64,000 nt of DNA from Ferruginibacter sp. (GTDB lineage Bacteria; Bacteroidota; Bacteroidia; Chitinophagales; Chitinophagaceae): positions 620,001 to 684,000 of the forward strand of contig JAQBNH010000007.1 of the NCBI GenBank assembly GCA_028288705.1. The letters are read 5' to 3'. Below are positions 8,011 through 16,634 of the stretch, in pieces. The position numbers and the translations under genes are program-made. Under the pieces are notes generated by a model that had not been told where the DNA came from, did no database searches, and saw only the letters and a program-made list of their open reading frames with translations. The first letter of the stretch is position 1. The number at the start of each line of letters is the position of its first letter.

Positions 8011-9444
8011 ATGAAGAAGAAGGTACTTATTATTGATGACGATCTGGATATGTGTACGCTGCTGGGGAGGTTCCTCGGGCGTAATGGATATGAGGTAGAT
8101 ATGGCACATTCGGGCGCTAAAGGCTTGCTTAAATTCAAAGAAAACAATTTTGATATTGTGCTTTGCGATTTTCGCCTGGGCGATAAAGATGGCAAAGATG
8201 TACTGGTAGAAATTAAAAATGAATCGCCTTCAACGATCGTGTTGATCATCACGGGCTATTCTGATATTAAAGTTGCCGTAGATGTGATCAAACTCGGTGC
8301 TTTCGACTATATCACTAAACCCCTGATCCCGGATGAAGTGCTCAATGTCCTGAATAATGCGGTAAATCAACCGGCGGACAAAAGTTCTGCGCCAAATAGC
8401 AGTGCGCAAAAAAATGTGCCCGCAAAATCCGGCGTGCCAAAAAAAGCTTCAAACACCGGCGAATTTTTGGTGGGCGAGGCCAGTACAACCAAGGATCTGT
8501 ACAAACAAATCGAAATTGTTGCACCAACCAACTATAGCATCATCCTTTATGGCGAAAGCGGTACAGGTAAAGAAGTGATCGCAAAAACCATCCACAACAT
8601 GAGTGACCGTGCTGATAAGCCGTTCATCGCGATGGATTGCGGTACGCTTTCTAAAGAACTTTCAGGAAGTGAATTGTTCGGTCATGTAAAAGGCGCTTTT
8701 ACAGGTGCGCTTACCGATAAAGAAGGCCATTTTGAACTCGCAAACGGCGGTACGTTGTTCCTGGATGAAGTAGCCAACCTCACTTACGAGATCCAGGCTT
8801 CACTGCTTCGTGTGATCCAGGAAAGGAAATTTAAAAGAGTCGGCGGCAATAAAGAGATGCCCGTTGATGTCCGCATCATCGTTGCTTCCAACGAAAATCT
8901 CCAGGATGCCTACCGGAAAGGAAAGTTCCGCGAAGATTTGTACCATCGTTTTAATGAGTTCTCCATCAACCTTCCGCCATTAAGGGAGCGTAAAAAAGAT
9001 ATTCCCCTGTTTGCGAATTTCTTCCTTGAAAAGGCCAAAGCCGAACTTAACCGCGAGATCGGCGAGTTTGAAGACGAAGTGATGCAAATGTTCATCAATT
9101 ATTCCTGGCCGGGTAACCTCCGGGAATTCAGGAATGTGGTGCGCAGATCAGTGTTATTGACCCAGGAAGGAAATATTTCTGCCAAGACATTGCCCTGGGA
9201 GATCACGAATTCTTCTTCTTCTCCTTTATCTGCAAAGCCTGTTGTAGAAACAAAGAACTTTGACGATGACACGGTGAAGAAAGATTATGACCTGAAAGAT
9301 GCCGCGTCTAAAGCGGAATATGAGGCGATCATGAGCGTGTTAAAAGAAGTGAACTTTAATAAAACAAAAGCGGCCGAAATATTAAAGATCGACCGCAAGA
9401 CCTTATACAATAAGATCAAGAGCTACGAAGAATCTAATAATTAG
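8011..9444 (+). CDS. Sigma-54-dependent response regulator (NtrC family)
   Basis: This protein has 477 residues: a receiver domain (1-120, acidic pair DD, phospho-acceptor Asp53 in IVLCDFRLG, Lys in YITKPL), an Ala/Ser-rich linker (about 125-150), an AAA+ domain with Walker A GESGTGKE and the sigma-54-contacting GAFTGA loop, and a C-terminal Fis-type helix-turn-helix (NKTKAAEILKIDRKTLYNKI). It should activate sigma-54 promoters when phosphorylated. A good ribosome site (AAAGGAAG) precedes the ATG. The linked kinase is not adjacent; the CHASE3 kinase at 2852 is a candidate. The 3' end overlaps a convergent gene by 4 bases. Confidence 0.93.
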   Translation: MKKKVLIIDDDLDMCTLLGRFLGRNGYEVDMAHSGAKGLLKFKENNFDIVLCDFRLGDKDGKDVLVEIKNESPSTIVLIITGYSDIKVAVDVIKLGAFDYITKPLIPDEVLNVLNNAVNQPADKSSAPNSSAQKNVPAKSGVPKKASNTGEFLVGEASTTKDLYKQIEIVAPTNYSIILYGESGTGKEVIAKTIHNMSDRADKPFIAMDCGTLSKELSGSELFGHVKGAFTGALTDKEGHFELANGGTLFLDEVANLTYEIQASLLRVIQERKFKRVGGNKEMPVDVRIIVASNENLQDAYRKGKFREDLYHRFNEFSINLPPLRERKKDIPLFANFFLEKAKAELNREIGEFEDEVMQMFINYSWPGNLREFRNVVRRSVLLTQEGNISAKTLPWEITNSSSSPLSAKPVVETKNFDDDTVKKDYDLKDAASKAEYEAIMSVLKEVNFNKTKAAEILKIDRKTLYNKIKSYEESNN

Positions 9445-10031
9445 TAGTTTTTGTCTTTTTTTGCCTGGGCTTCTTCAGGGGTTTCACTCCCGGAGAAGCC
9501 CTTTGCTATTTTATTGATCAGGGAAGATACCGGCCCTTCCATTTTATTCGTGCGGTCATCCAGGGTATTATCGTCTAAGAGCTGTCCAAGTTGAAGTTCT
9601 GCAGGCAAATAAGGCAAAATGAAATCGCGTTGTGAAGAAACCAGCTCCCGGATCTTTTTTGTCTCATCTGGTCCCGCTGTCTGTTCACGGATAACCGCCA
9701 GGCTTTCCGCTGATATCTTATCAAAACGGGAGCGTACTACATCTTCAGGACGATTGGCGTAATCACCGATGCGGGCTAAAACTTCCGGCGCTTTACCCGC
9801 AAATATTTGCGTTGGAAAATTACCATTCATCGTCGCAATGCTGTGTAACCCTTCTTCAGACCGGGCAAGATTGTAGAGGCCGGTGAGAACACCTGTTAAT
9901 GTTGCATGCGTCAGGCGATGCTCCCGCACGGTCTCATCGTCGGTATTTACCTGCTGAGTGTTTGGATCGACTTTTTTAATGTCACCAAGACCGAGTTTTT
10001 CCTGTACGAATTTTAGAAGATTGATAGCCAT
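9441..10031 (-). CDS. Hypothetical protein, about 196 aa
   Basis: The ORF track starts at 10109, but the ATG at 10031 (MAINLLKFVQEKLGLGD) gives a more natural N-terminus. I do not recognise the family. The protein is soluble with no signal peptide or membrane helix. It seems mostly helical, with a Pro-rich, charged middle (about 110-150) and a lysine-rich tail (EEAQAKKDKNY). The N-terminal amphipathic helix followed by a polar linker resembles small stress-associated proteins of Bacteroidota, but this is only an impression. It converges on the NtrC-type regulator with a 4-base overlap. Confidence 0.65.
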   Translation of the reverse strand: MAINLLKFVQEKLGLGDIKKVDPNTQQVNTDDETVREHRLTHATLTGVLTGLYNLARSEEGLHSIATMNGNFPTQIFAGKAPEVLARIGDYANRPEDVVRSRFDKISAESLAVIREQTAGPDETKKIRELVSSQRDFILPYLPAELQLGQLLDDNTLDDRTNKMEGPVSSLINKIAKGFSGSETPEEAQAKKDKNY

Positions 10032-10274
10032 AAAGAAGGATTTAGTTTTTAAATTAAACGTTGTGGCAATTTTATTTGTAAATTTTTTATTGCCACAACT
10101 TTTGCGCAATTTTTTATGTGCAGGAAGTATTGCAATAGCAGGCGCTGTATGCCCGGAGTAACAACGGCGTTATCTGCATAAACGGTTGATTTATATGGTT
10201 ATAAAACCATGCCATAAAAAGTTGGTATGCAATTGGATTACTAATTGATATCCTTTCAATACTTAATTTTTTTT

Positions 10275-10616
10275 ATGATAAAGTCAGAAAATGAAATGAC
10301 AACGCTCAGCGTGATTTTGGAAAAGTTGCGCATGAGAAAATGGGACAATGAATTCCGTATGACTGCCAAGGGCTTTGGCTCCGGGAATGGTAAGTGTTAT
10401 GAGCCGGGCGAGTTAAAGATTATTCGTACCTATCGTTTCGAAGGCGATTCTGATCCTGCAGATTCTTCTATCCTATATATCATCGAAGCGAATGATGGTC
10501 GCATCGGTTACAGCCTCGACGCCTACGGTGTATACAGTGAGCATGACAATACGTATGATGAATTTATCCGTAAAGTGCCCATGGAAGAACGCGACGAACA
10601 AAAAATATTTGAATAA
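10275..10616 (+). CDS. Small Bacteroidota protein often mislabelled phosphoribosylpyrophosphate synthetase
   Basis: The ATG at 10275 (113 residues) is preferred over the TTG at 10245. The next ATG at 10296 is also possible. The central motif YRFEGDSDPADSSILYIIE followed by a DAYGVYSE segment matches a family of about 100-residue Bacteroidota proteins. Many databases call these phosphoribosylpyrophosphate synthetase, although they are a third of that enzyme's length and lack its PRPP loop. The function is unknown. The protein is acidic and soluble. A bidirectional terminator follows, so the gene appears monocistronic. A short palindrome (ATGGTT-ATAA-AACCAT) lies at 10195-10210 upstream. Confidence 0.75.
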   Translation: MIKSENEMTTLSVILEKLRMRKWDNEFRMTAKGFGSGNGKCYEPGELKIIRTYRFEGDSDPADSSILYIIEANDGRIGYSLDAYGVYSEHDNTYDEFIRKVPMEERDEQKIFE

Positions 10617-10634
10617 ACTCACGTTACGCATTAT

Positions 10635-10668
10635 TAAAAAAGCCTGTAGATGTTACAGGCTTTTTTTT
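10635..10668 (+). terminator. Bidirectional intrinsic terminator between convergent genes
   Basis: AAAAAAGCCTGTA and TTACAGGCTTTTTTTT form a stem of over 10 bp with a GATG-type loop. It has runs of T on both strands, between the genes ending at 10616 (+) and 10687 (-). Confidence 0.9.
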
Positions 10669-10686
10669 ATGGGAGTTATTGAATAA

Positions 10687-11175
10687 TCAGGTGATGGAAT
10701 ACAATGGTAAAATCTGGATGATGTGTTGAACAAATAACGGATCAATTTTGCTGATGGATAAATTACTGTTACCCATGATCTGCCATTCTTCATTGCCCAT
10801 ATCAGCCAATGTATACATATATTTCTTGCTGCTGGAATAGATCTCGTACATTTTATGATTGCCTTTCAGATAATTAAAGAAACCGAAAGAGACGAGCCTG
10901 CCATCTGTAAATTGCTTATGCCATGTAAGAATTTTGGGTACATGAAACGGGTTGGTCATCGTTTTTTTAATTTCTACCCCTACTTGTTTGGCCAGCAGCG
11001 TAAAGCCCAGGTCTTCTTCGAGCCACATGCCTGTTTCAACATCGGTATAGAAAATATTTTCGTATCCGCTTTCAAATTCCACTTTATACATCGCGTGATG
11101 CCTGTGCGTTACTTCTGTGATCCATGCGATAGCTTCTTTGCCGTCTGCCTGGATGTATATGATATTATTTTGCAT
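10687..11175 (-). CDS. Hypothetical protein, 162 aa
   Basis: The protein starts at an ATG (MQNNIIYIQAD), is soluble, and has no signal peptide. The first 60 residues alternate hydrophobic strands and turns (AIAWITEVTHRHHAMYKVEF, then ENIFYTDVETGMWLEED), suggesting a small beta-barrel or PAS-like fold. The second half also looks like mixed alpha/beta. I do not recognise the family, and no catalytic motif stands out. It is monocistronic, ending at a bidirectional terminator. Confidence 0.7.
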   Translation of the reverse strand: MQNNIIYIQADGKEAIAWITEVTHRHHAMYKVEFESGYENIFYTDVETGMWLEEDLGFTLLAKQVGVEIKKTMTNPFHVPKILTWHKQFTDGRLVSFGFFNYLKGNHKMYEIYSSSKKYMYTLADMGNEEWQIMGNSNLSISKIDPLFVQHIIQILPLYSIT

Positions 11176-11597
11176 AACGTTCTTTGTTATGAAGAAAATA
11201 TTACATAAAACCTGCCAATAAAATCAATAGCAATCACGAAAATTTAATACAGGAATATGGTAGCGAAAGGCCTGTTTATCGCTGTTTTCCCCGCTTTTAG
11301 TAGAAAATATTTCTTTTGTTTCCTGCAGTGTAGAATATTATGCTCATAGCACTTTATTCTTCCGCTTGGATTGCTTGGCATGATAAATGAAATAACGCTA
11401 ACGGTTTTTCATAGGATATTGGATTTAAAACGGGACCTTATTTTTATTCGGTCCCCATTTTTTTTCACCTAACCTTAACCGTAAGTAAATTTCTTATTTT
11501 AGATTTCCCAAATGCTTTTTCTCAAGGCTATCTCAAGTATCCCGAGGGCTCCGCAAACAAATTATATTAGCAGTTGTTGATGGCGTAAATTTGCGTC
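11176..11597 (+). other. Intergenic stretch with an orphan terminator-like hairpin
   Basis: This 422-base stretch has no convincing ORF on either strand. It contains the upstream regions of two divergent genes. At 11432-11465 on the plus strand, GGGACC and GGTCCC pair across a 12-base loop and are followed by eight Ts, which looks like an intrinsic terminator. No annotated gene ends there on this strand, so a short RNA between about 11200 and 11460 is possible, but I found no clean TAnnTTTG promoter for it. A TAAATTTG at 11586-11593 lies too close to the M16 start codon (11598) to be convincing. Confidence 0.35.
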
Positions 11598-12836
11598 ATG
11601 ATCAAATTCGAAAAATTTACCCTGGATAATGGATTGAGGGTATTGATCCACGAAGACAAGAGCACACCAATGGCGGTGGTGAATGTGTTGTATGATGTTG
11701 GTGCAAAAGACGAACATCCCGCAAAAACCGGTTTTGCACATCTTTTCGAGCACCTGATGTTTGGCGGAAGCATCAACATTCCCGTTTATGACGAACCCCT
11801 GCAGGTTGCGGGCGGGGAAAACAACGCCTATACCACAAACGATCTTACGAATTATTATTGCCAGCTTCCTGCCGAAAACCTGGAGACAGCCTTTTGGTTA
11901 GAAAGCGATCGTATGCTCAGTCTGGCTTTCAGCAAAAAAAGCCTGGAAGTGCAGCGCAAAGTGGTGAGTGAAGAATTTAAGGAACATTATATCAACAAAC
12001 CCTATGGGGATGTGTGGCATAAGTTGCGTGAACTCGTTTATACAACGCATCCTTATCGCTGGATGACGATCGGCGCTTCCTTACAGCATGTTGAAGATGC
12101 AACTCTCGAAGATGTGCGCAGTTTTTTTGAGAAGCATTACACGCCATCAAATGCGATCCTGGTGGTTGCCGGCAATGTGGAACTGGAAAAAGTAAAAGCA
12201 CTCTGTGAAAAATGGTTTGCTCCTATTCCTGCAGGTGAGAAGTATGACCGGAATTTACCGGTGGAGCCTCCGCAAACAGCTCCAAGATTTTTAGAAGTAA
12301 AGGCCGACGTCCCGTTAGATGCCTTATACAAATGCTGGCATATTTATCCGAGAACCGATCCGCGATATTATACTGCCGACCTGATCTCCGATATCCTGAG
12401 CGGTGGTGGTTCTTCCAGGCTATACCAAACACTGGTGAAAGAAAAGCAATTGTTCAGCAATATCGAATGCTACCACATGGGAAGCACGGATGCCGGCATA
12501 ATCGTGATCGAAGGCAAGCTGGTAAAAGGCGTTGACATTCACCTGGCAGAAGCTGCGGTGAACGAAGAACTGGAGAAATTGAAATCAACAGGCATCACGG
12601 CCACCGAATTGGAAAAGGTGAAGAATAAAACGGAAAGCGCGATGGCGTTTGAAGACATGACGATCATGAACCGCGCCGCCAGTATTGCGATGTATGAATT
12701 GCTGGGCGATGCCGACCTTATCAACAAAGAATTGGAAAGCTACCAGGCTGTTACGCTGGAGCAGATCCTGGAACAAAGCCGGATTATTTTCGATCCCAAT
12801 AATTGCAGCACAATGCACTACCTGTCAAAGAACTAA
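11598..12836 (+). CDS. M16 family zinc metallopeptidase (catalytic subunit)
   Basis: This 412-residue protein has the inverted zinc motif HxxEH at residues 48-52 (FAHLFEHLMFGG). The downstream acidic helix (VVSEEFKEHY) supplies the third ligand. The start region LDNGLRVLIHED is the usual family N-terminus. No signal peptide is seen, so it should act in the cytoplasm, unlike many secreted M16 enzymes. It lies 28 bases upstream of a second M16 gene that lacks the zinc motif. The pair resembles heterodimeric mitochondrial-processing-peptidase-like enzymes of bacteria, with this one as the active half. Confidence 0.92.
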   Translation: MIKFEKFTLDNGLRVLIHEDKSTPMAVVNVLYDVGAKDEHPAKTGFAHLFEHLMFGGSINIPVYDEPLQVAGGENNAYTTNDLTNYYCQLPAENLETAFWLESDRMLSLAFSKKSLEVQRKVVSEEFKEHYINKPYGDVWHKLRELVYTTHPYRWMTIGASLQHVEDATLEDVRSFFEKHYTPSNAILVVAGNVELEKVKALCEKWFAPIPAGEKYDRNLPVEPPQTAPRFLEVKADVPLDALYKCWHIYPRTDPRYYTADLISDILSGGGSSRLYQTLVKEKQLFSNIECYHMGSTDAGIIVIEGKLVKGVDIHLAEAAVNEELEKLKSTGITATELEKVKNKTESAMAFEDMTIMNRAASIAMYELLGDADLINKELESYQAVTLEQILEQSRIIFDPNNCSTMHYLSKN

Positions 12837-12864
12837 TAGTACCAGCAGCAGATAATATTTTAAG

Positions 12865-14142
12865 ATGAACAGAAAAATAGCGCCGTCCATTGTAGACGCC
12901 ATCGATTTTAAATTGAATTTAAAGCCTTATGATTTTTTCAGGCTGGATAATGGCATTCCTGTATATACCGTGAATGCAGGTGCACTGGAAGTATTGCAGA
13001 TTGAAATTGTTTTATATGCCGGCAACTGGAATGAACCTGCGCAGGGTGTAGCAGCGGCAACAAATTATTTATTGAAGAACGGAACTAAGACACGTTCGGC
13101 ATTACAGCTAAATGAAGATTTTGAATATTACGGCGCTTATTGCAACCGCAGTTGTTATAATGAAACGGCAGTGATTAGTCTGCACACGCTCACAAGGCAT
13201 CTCGATAAATTATTGCCTGTTCTTAATGACATGCTCATTTCCGCCACTTTCCCTGAAGAAGAACTGGCGATTTACAAACAAAACAGCAAACAGCGCCTGG
13301 AAGTAAACGAACAGAAATGTGAGTTCATCGCGGGTCGCCTGATCGATACATATTTGTTTGGCGAAACACATCCCTACGGAAAATTTACCCGCAAAGAAGA
13401 TATTGATGCGTTGTCTGTTGAGCAACTTCGCGCCTTTTACCAATCGCATTATCTCCAGGGAAAAGCGGCCATCTTTGTGGCCGGGAATATTCCTGCAAAC
13501 CTGCAACAAAACCTCAATGAATATTTTGGAAAACTGGGATTGCAGCAACCAGACTTCATTGTGAATCATATTCCGTCGCTTCCGGCAACAGAAAAAAAAT
13601 ACAGGATTCAAAATGATCCAAATGCGGTGCAGGGCGCCATTCGTCTCGGCGCCACTTTTCCAAACCGCCATCATCCTGATTTCAAAAAAGTAGTCGTACT
13701 GAATAACCTTTTCGGCGGTTTTTTTGGATCCAGGCTCATGAGCAATATTCGCGAAGAAAAGGGTTACACCTATGGGATTTACAGTTACCTGCAGAATCAT
13801 CTGCAGGAATCAGCCTGGATCGTCAGCACCGAAGCGGGCAAAGATGTTTGCGATGCAACGATCGCAGAAGTATATAAAGAGATGAAGGAGCTTCGTGAAA
13901 CACCCATCGATGCCGAGGAGTTGCTGCTCGTGCGCAATTACATGATGGGTGGGATCCTGGGAGACCTTGATGGGCCTTTCCAGATCATGGCAAAATGGAA
14001 AAATATTATTTTGAATGGCCTGGACGAATCTTATTTCTACGACTCAGTGACTGCCATCCGCGAAACATCTGCAGAAGAATTACAGGAGCTGGCAAAAAAA
14101 TATTTACAGGAAGATAAGTTTTATGAACTCGTGGTGTATTAG
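12865..14142 (+). CDS. M16 family peptidase-like protein (non-catalytic partner)
   Basis: This 425-residue paralogue of the preceding gene has the M16 fold but no HxxEH: the equivalent segment reads AAATNYLLKNGTKT. It keeps the C-terminal Arg/Tyr substrate-binding region typical of the partner subunit (FFGSRLMSNIREEKGYTYGI). In known two-subunit M16 enzymes one subunit provides zinc and the other provides this Arg-Tyr pair. The arrangement here fits a heterodimer, as inferred from gene order. No signal peptide is present. A small membrane protein gene follows 36 bases downstream. Confidence 0.9.
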   Translation: MNRKIAPSIVDAIDFKLNLKPYDFFRLDNGIPVYTVNAGALEVLQIEIVLYAGNWNEPAQGVAAATNYLLKNGTKTRSALQLNEDFEYYGAYCNRSCYNETAVISLHTLTRHLDKLLPVLNDMLISATFPEEELAIYKQNSKQRLEVNEQKCEFIAGRLIDTYLFGETHPYGKFTRKEDIDALSVEQLRAFYQSHYLQGKAAIFVAGNIPANLQQNLNEYFGKLGLQQPDFIVNHIPSLPATEKKYRIQNDPNAVQGAIRLGATFPNRHHPDFKKVVVLNNLFGGFFGSRLMSNIREEKGYTYGIYSYLQNHLQESAWIVSTEAGKDVCDATIAEVYKEMKELRETPIDAEELLLVRNYMMGGILGDLDGPFQIMAKWKNIILNGLDESYFYDSVTAIRETSAEELQELAKKYLQEDKFYELVVY

Positions 14143-14178
14143 CATGTTTCTAATTAAGTAATCAATTAAATCTGCCGA

Positions 14179-14520
14179 ATGAATTTTCTCCTTCGCCTGC
14201 TTATTACAGCTGCCGTTGCTTTTGGTTTATCCAGGGTATTATCGGGCGTTCATATCCCCGATTTCAAAGATGCTTTTATCCTGGCCCTGGTGCTCGCTTT
14301 GCTGAATACCTTTATCAGGCCGTTGCTGGTATTGTTTACATTGCCGATTACCATTTTCACGCTGGGCATCTTCCTGTTCGTCATCAATGCGCTGATCATC
14401 CTCCTGGCTGATAAGTTTATCGGCGGGATCCGCATCGATGGGTTTTTCTGGGCACTGATCTTCAGTCTTATTTTATCCTTCGCCTCCTCTATTCTGCAAA
14501 AGTTACTCGAGAAAAAATAA
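14179..14520 (+). CDS. Phage holin family-like small membrane protein (PF04020 type)
   Basis: This 113-residue protein consists of four closely packed hydrophobic segments. It has an N-terminal signal-anchor-like helix (MNFLLRLLITAAVAFGLSRVL) and the family motif LALLNTFIRPLLVLFTLPITIFTLG. The family name (mycobacterial four-TM phage holin superfamily) derives from similarity only. Most members are chromosomal inner-membrane proteins of unknown function, and nothing phage-like surrounds it. It ends in LLEKK, 43 bases before the E1 dehydrogenase gene. Confidence 0.85.
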   Translation: MNFLLRLLITAAVAFGLSRVLSGVHIPDFKDAFILALVLALLNTFIRPLLVLFTLPITIFTLGIFLFVINALIILLADKFIGGIRIDGFFWALIFSLILSFASSILQKLLEKK

Positions 14521-14563
14521 CAGCCTGTGTTGTTTTTTGCTTTATTAAATAGAAATTCGCAGC

Positions 14564-16612
14564 ATGCAATTTCTACAGAAAGATATTCCGCACCAAAAGC
14601 TCGTTGATTTATATAAAGCCTTGTTGCTGCCCCGCATGATCGAAGAAAAAATGCTGGTCTTATTGCGGCAGGGCAAAATTTCAAAATGGTTTAGCGGAAT
14701 CGGCCAGGAAGCTATTTCTGTAGGCGTAACGCAGGCGCTGGAAAAAGACGAATGGATCATGCCATTACACCGGAACCTTGGCGTGTTCACCGGCAGAAAT
14801 ATGCCTTTGTCTAAATTATTCATGCAATGGCAGGGCAACAAGGAAGGTTACAGTAAAGGACGCGAACGCAGTTTTCATTTCGGCAGCAAAGAACACCATA
14901 TCTGCGGAATGATCTCGCATCTCGGTCCGCAACTCGCCATTGCCGATGGTGTTGCGTTAGCTTATAAACTCCGGAAAGAATCAAAAGTATCTGTAGCGTT
15001 TTCCGGCGATGGCGGAACCAGCGAGGGCGATTTTCATGAAGCATTAAATACGGCCGCAGTATGGGATCTGCCTGTAATTTTTGTGATTGAAAATAACGGC
15101 TACGGATTAAGTACGCCGGTAAATGAACAATACCGTTGTAAAAGTTTGGTGGAAAAAGCTGCAGGCTACGGGATGGAAGGCGTGCAGATCGATGGCAATA
15201 ATATTCTGACTGTTTATGACACGATAAAAGGCGTACGGGATTATTGTATAAAAAACCAAAAGCCATACCTGGTAGAATGTATGACTTTTCGCATGCGCGG
15301 GCATGAAGAAGCCAGCGGTGTAAAATATGTGCCGAAGGAATTGTTTGAAACCTGGGAACAGAAAGATCCGATCAAAAATTATGAAACCTGGTTGCTGGAG
15401 GAAAAAATTCTGTCAGCGCAGGAGATCAGCAAGTACCGGGAAGAAACAAAAAGTTATATCGATGCCGAATTAAAGAAAGGATTTGATGCCGGCCTGATTG
15501 TTCCTGATACGAAAGAAGAATTCGCCGATGTGTATATGCCGAAACAACCTGCTTCGGTGGCGATTTTGGATAACAGCAGCCCCGAAATTAATTCCGGCGT
15601 ACAAAAGCAACAGGGCCGTTACCCCCAGCCGGAAGCAAAATCCGCATCAGCAGAGAAAAAATTTATCCAGGCCATTTCCGATGCACTGCGCCTTTCTATG
15701 CAACAACATCCTAACCTGGTTTTAATGGGCCAGGATATTGCAGAATACGGTGGTGCCTTTAAAGTAACGGAAGGATTTTTAGAGGAATTTGGAAAAGACC
15801 GGGTACGCAACACACCGCTCTGTGAAAGTGCGATTGTTGGAACAACGTTAGGGTTAAGTCTGGAAGGTTACAAAGCCATGATGGAAATGCAATTCGCTGA
15901 TTTTGTGACGGTCGGTTTTAACCAGATCATCAATAACCTGGCGAAGATCTACTACAGGTGGGGGCAAAATGCAGATGTTGTTATACGTATGCCAACCGGC
16001 GGTGGCGTAGGTGCAGGGCCATTTCACAGCCAGAGCAATGAAGCCTGGTTTGCGCATACCCCGGGATTAAAAGTGGTTTACCCATCTTCGCCGGAAGACG
16101 CGAAAGGGTTGCTGATTGCCGCAATCAATGATCCCAACCCGGTGTTGTTTTTTGAACACAAGGCTTTGTACAGAAGTGTAACAGGAGATGTGCGGGATGA
16201 TTATTACGAAATTGAAATTGGTAAGGCAAGGCATATCCGCAAAGGCGACGATATTTCCATTATCACTTACGGCGCGGGTGTTCACTGGGCCATCGACTAT
16301 GCGGAAAAACATAAGGACATTTCGCTCGATATCCTGGACCTCCGCAGTTTATTGCCCCTGGATTATGACGCCATTCGTGCAGCGGTTGGCCGCACGGGAA
16401 AGCTGATCATTTTGCATGAAGACAATTTAACCGGCGGCATCGGCGGAGAGATCGCAGCCTGGATCGCCGAGCATTGTTTTGATAAACTGGATGCGCCTGT
16501 AATGCGTTGTGCCAGCCTGGATACACCCATTCCTTTTAATATAGAACTGGAGAAAAATTTTATGGCTTATTCCCGGTTGGATGAAACGATTCAAAAGATG
16601 CTGAACTATTGA
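14564..16612 (+). CDS. 2-oxoacid dehydrogenase E1 component, fused alpha and beta (branched-chain type)
   Basis: In this 682-residue single chain, residues about 15-320 are the E1-alpha half with the thiamine-diphosphate motif SGDGGTSEGDFHEALNTA ... ENNGYGLS. A linker follows at about 325-360. Residues 365-682 are the E1-beta half (MGQDIAEYGGAFKVTEGF, with the GGGVGAGPFHSQ loop). Fusion of the halves is common in Bacteroidota. It decarboxylates a branched-chain or related 2-oxoacid and passes the acyl group to an E2 lipoyl subunit, which is not in this window. The substrate is uncertain: 2-oxoisovalerate dehydrogenase is the usual name. It is followed 22 bases later by a Na+/H+ antiporter. 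Confidence 0.92.
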   Translation: MQFLQKDIPHQKLVDLYKALLLPRMIEEKMLVLLRQGKISKWFSGIGQEAISVGVTQALEKDEWIMPLHRNLGVFTGRNMPLSKLFMQWQGNKEGYSKGRERSFHFGSKEHHICGMISHLGPQLAIADGVALAYKLRKESKVSVAFSGDGGTSEGDFHEALNTAAVWDLPVIFVIENNGYGLSTPVNEQYRCKSLVEKAAGYGMEGVQIDGNNILTVYDTIKGVRDYCIKNQKPYLVECMTFRMRGHEEASGVKYVPKELFETWEQKDPIKNYETWLLEEKILSAQEISKYREETKSYIDAELKKGFDAGLIVPDTKEEFADVYMPKQPASVAILDNSSPEINSGVQKQQGRYPQPEAKSASAEKKFIQAISDALRLSMQQHPNLVLMGQDIAEYGGAFKVTEGFLEEFGKDRVRNTPLCESAIVGTTLGLSLEGYKAMMEMQFADFVTVGFNQIINNLAKIYYRWGQNADVVIRMPTGGGVGAGPFHSQSNEAWFAHTPGLKVVYPSSPEDAKGLLIAAINDPNPVLFFEHKALYRSVTGDVRDDYYEIEIGKARHIRKGDDISIITYGAGVHWAIDYAEKHKDISLDILDLRSLLPLDYDAIRAAVGRTGKLIILHEDNLTGGIGGEIAAWIAEHCFDKLDAPVMRCASLDTPIPFNIELEKNFMAYSRLDETIQKMLNY

Positions 16613-16634
16613 TAAGGAACGTTGGCATCATTAA

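Noticed and set aside
10195-10210. Palindrome ATGGTT-ATAA-AACCAT
   Set aside because: It is short and A+T-rich, 65 bases from the nearest start, with no further support as an operator.
14179-14520. Prophage signal from the phage holin family name
   Set aside because: No other phage gene is near, and the family is mostly chromosomal membrane proteins without lysis function.
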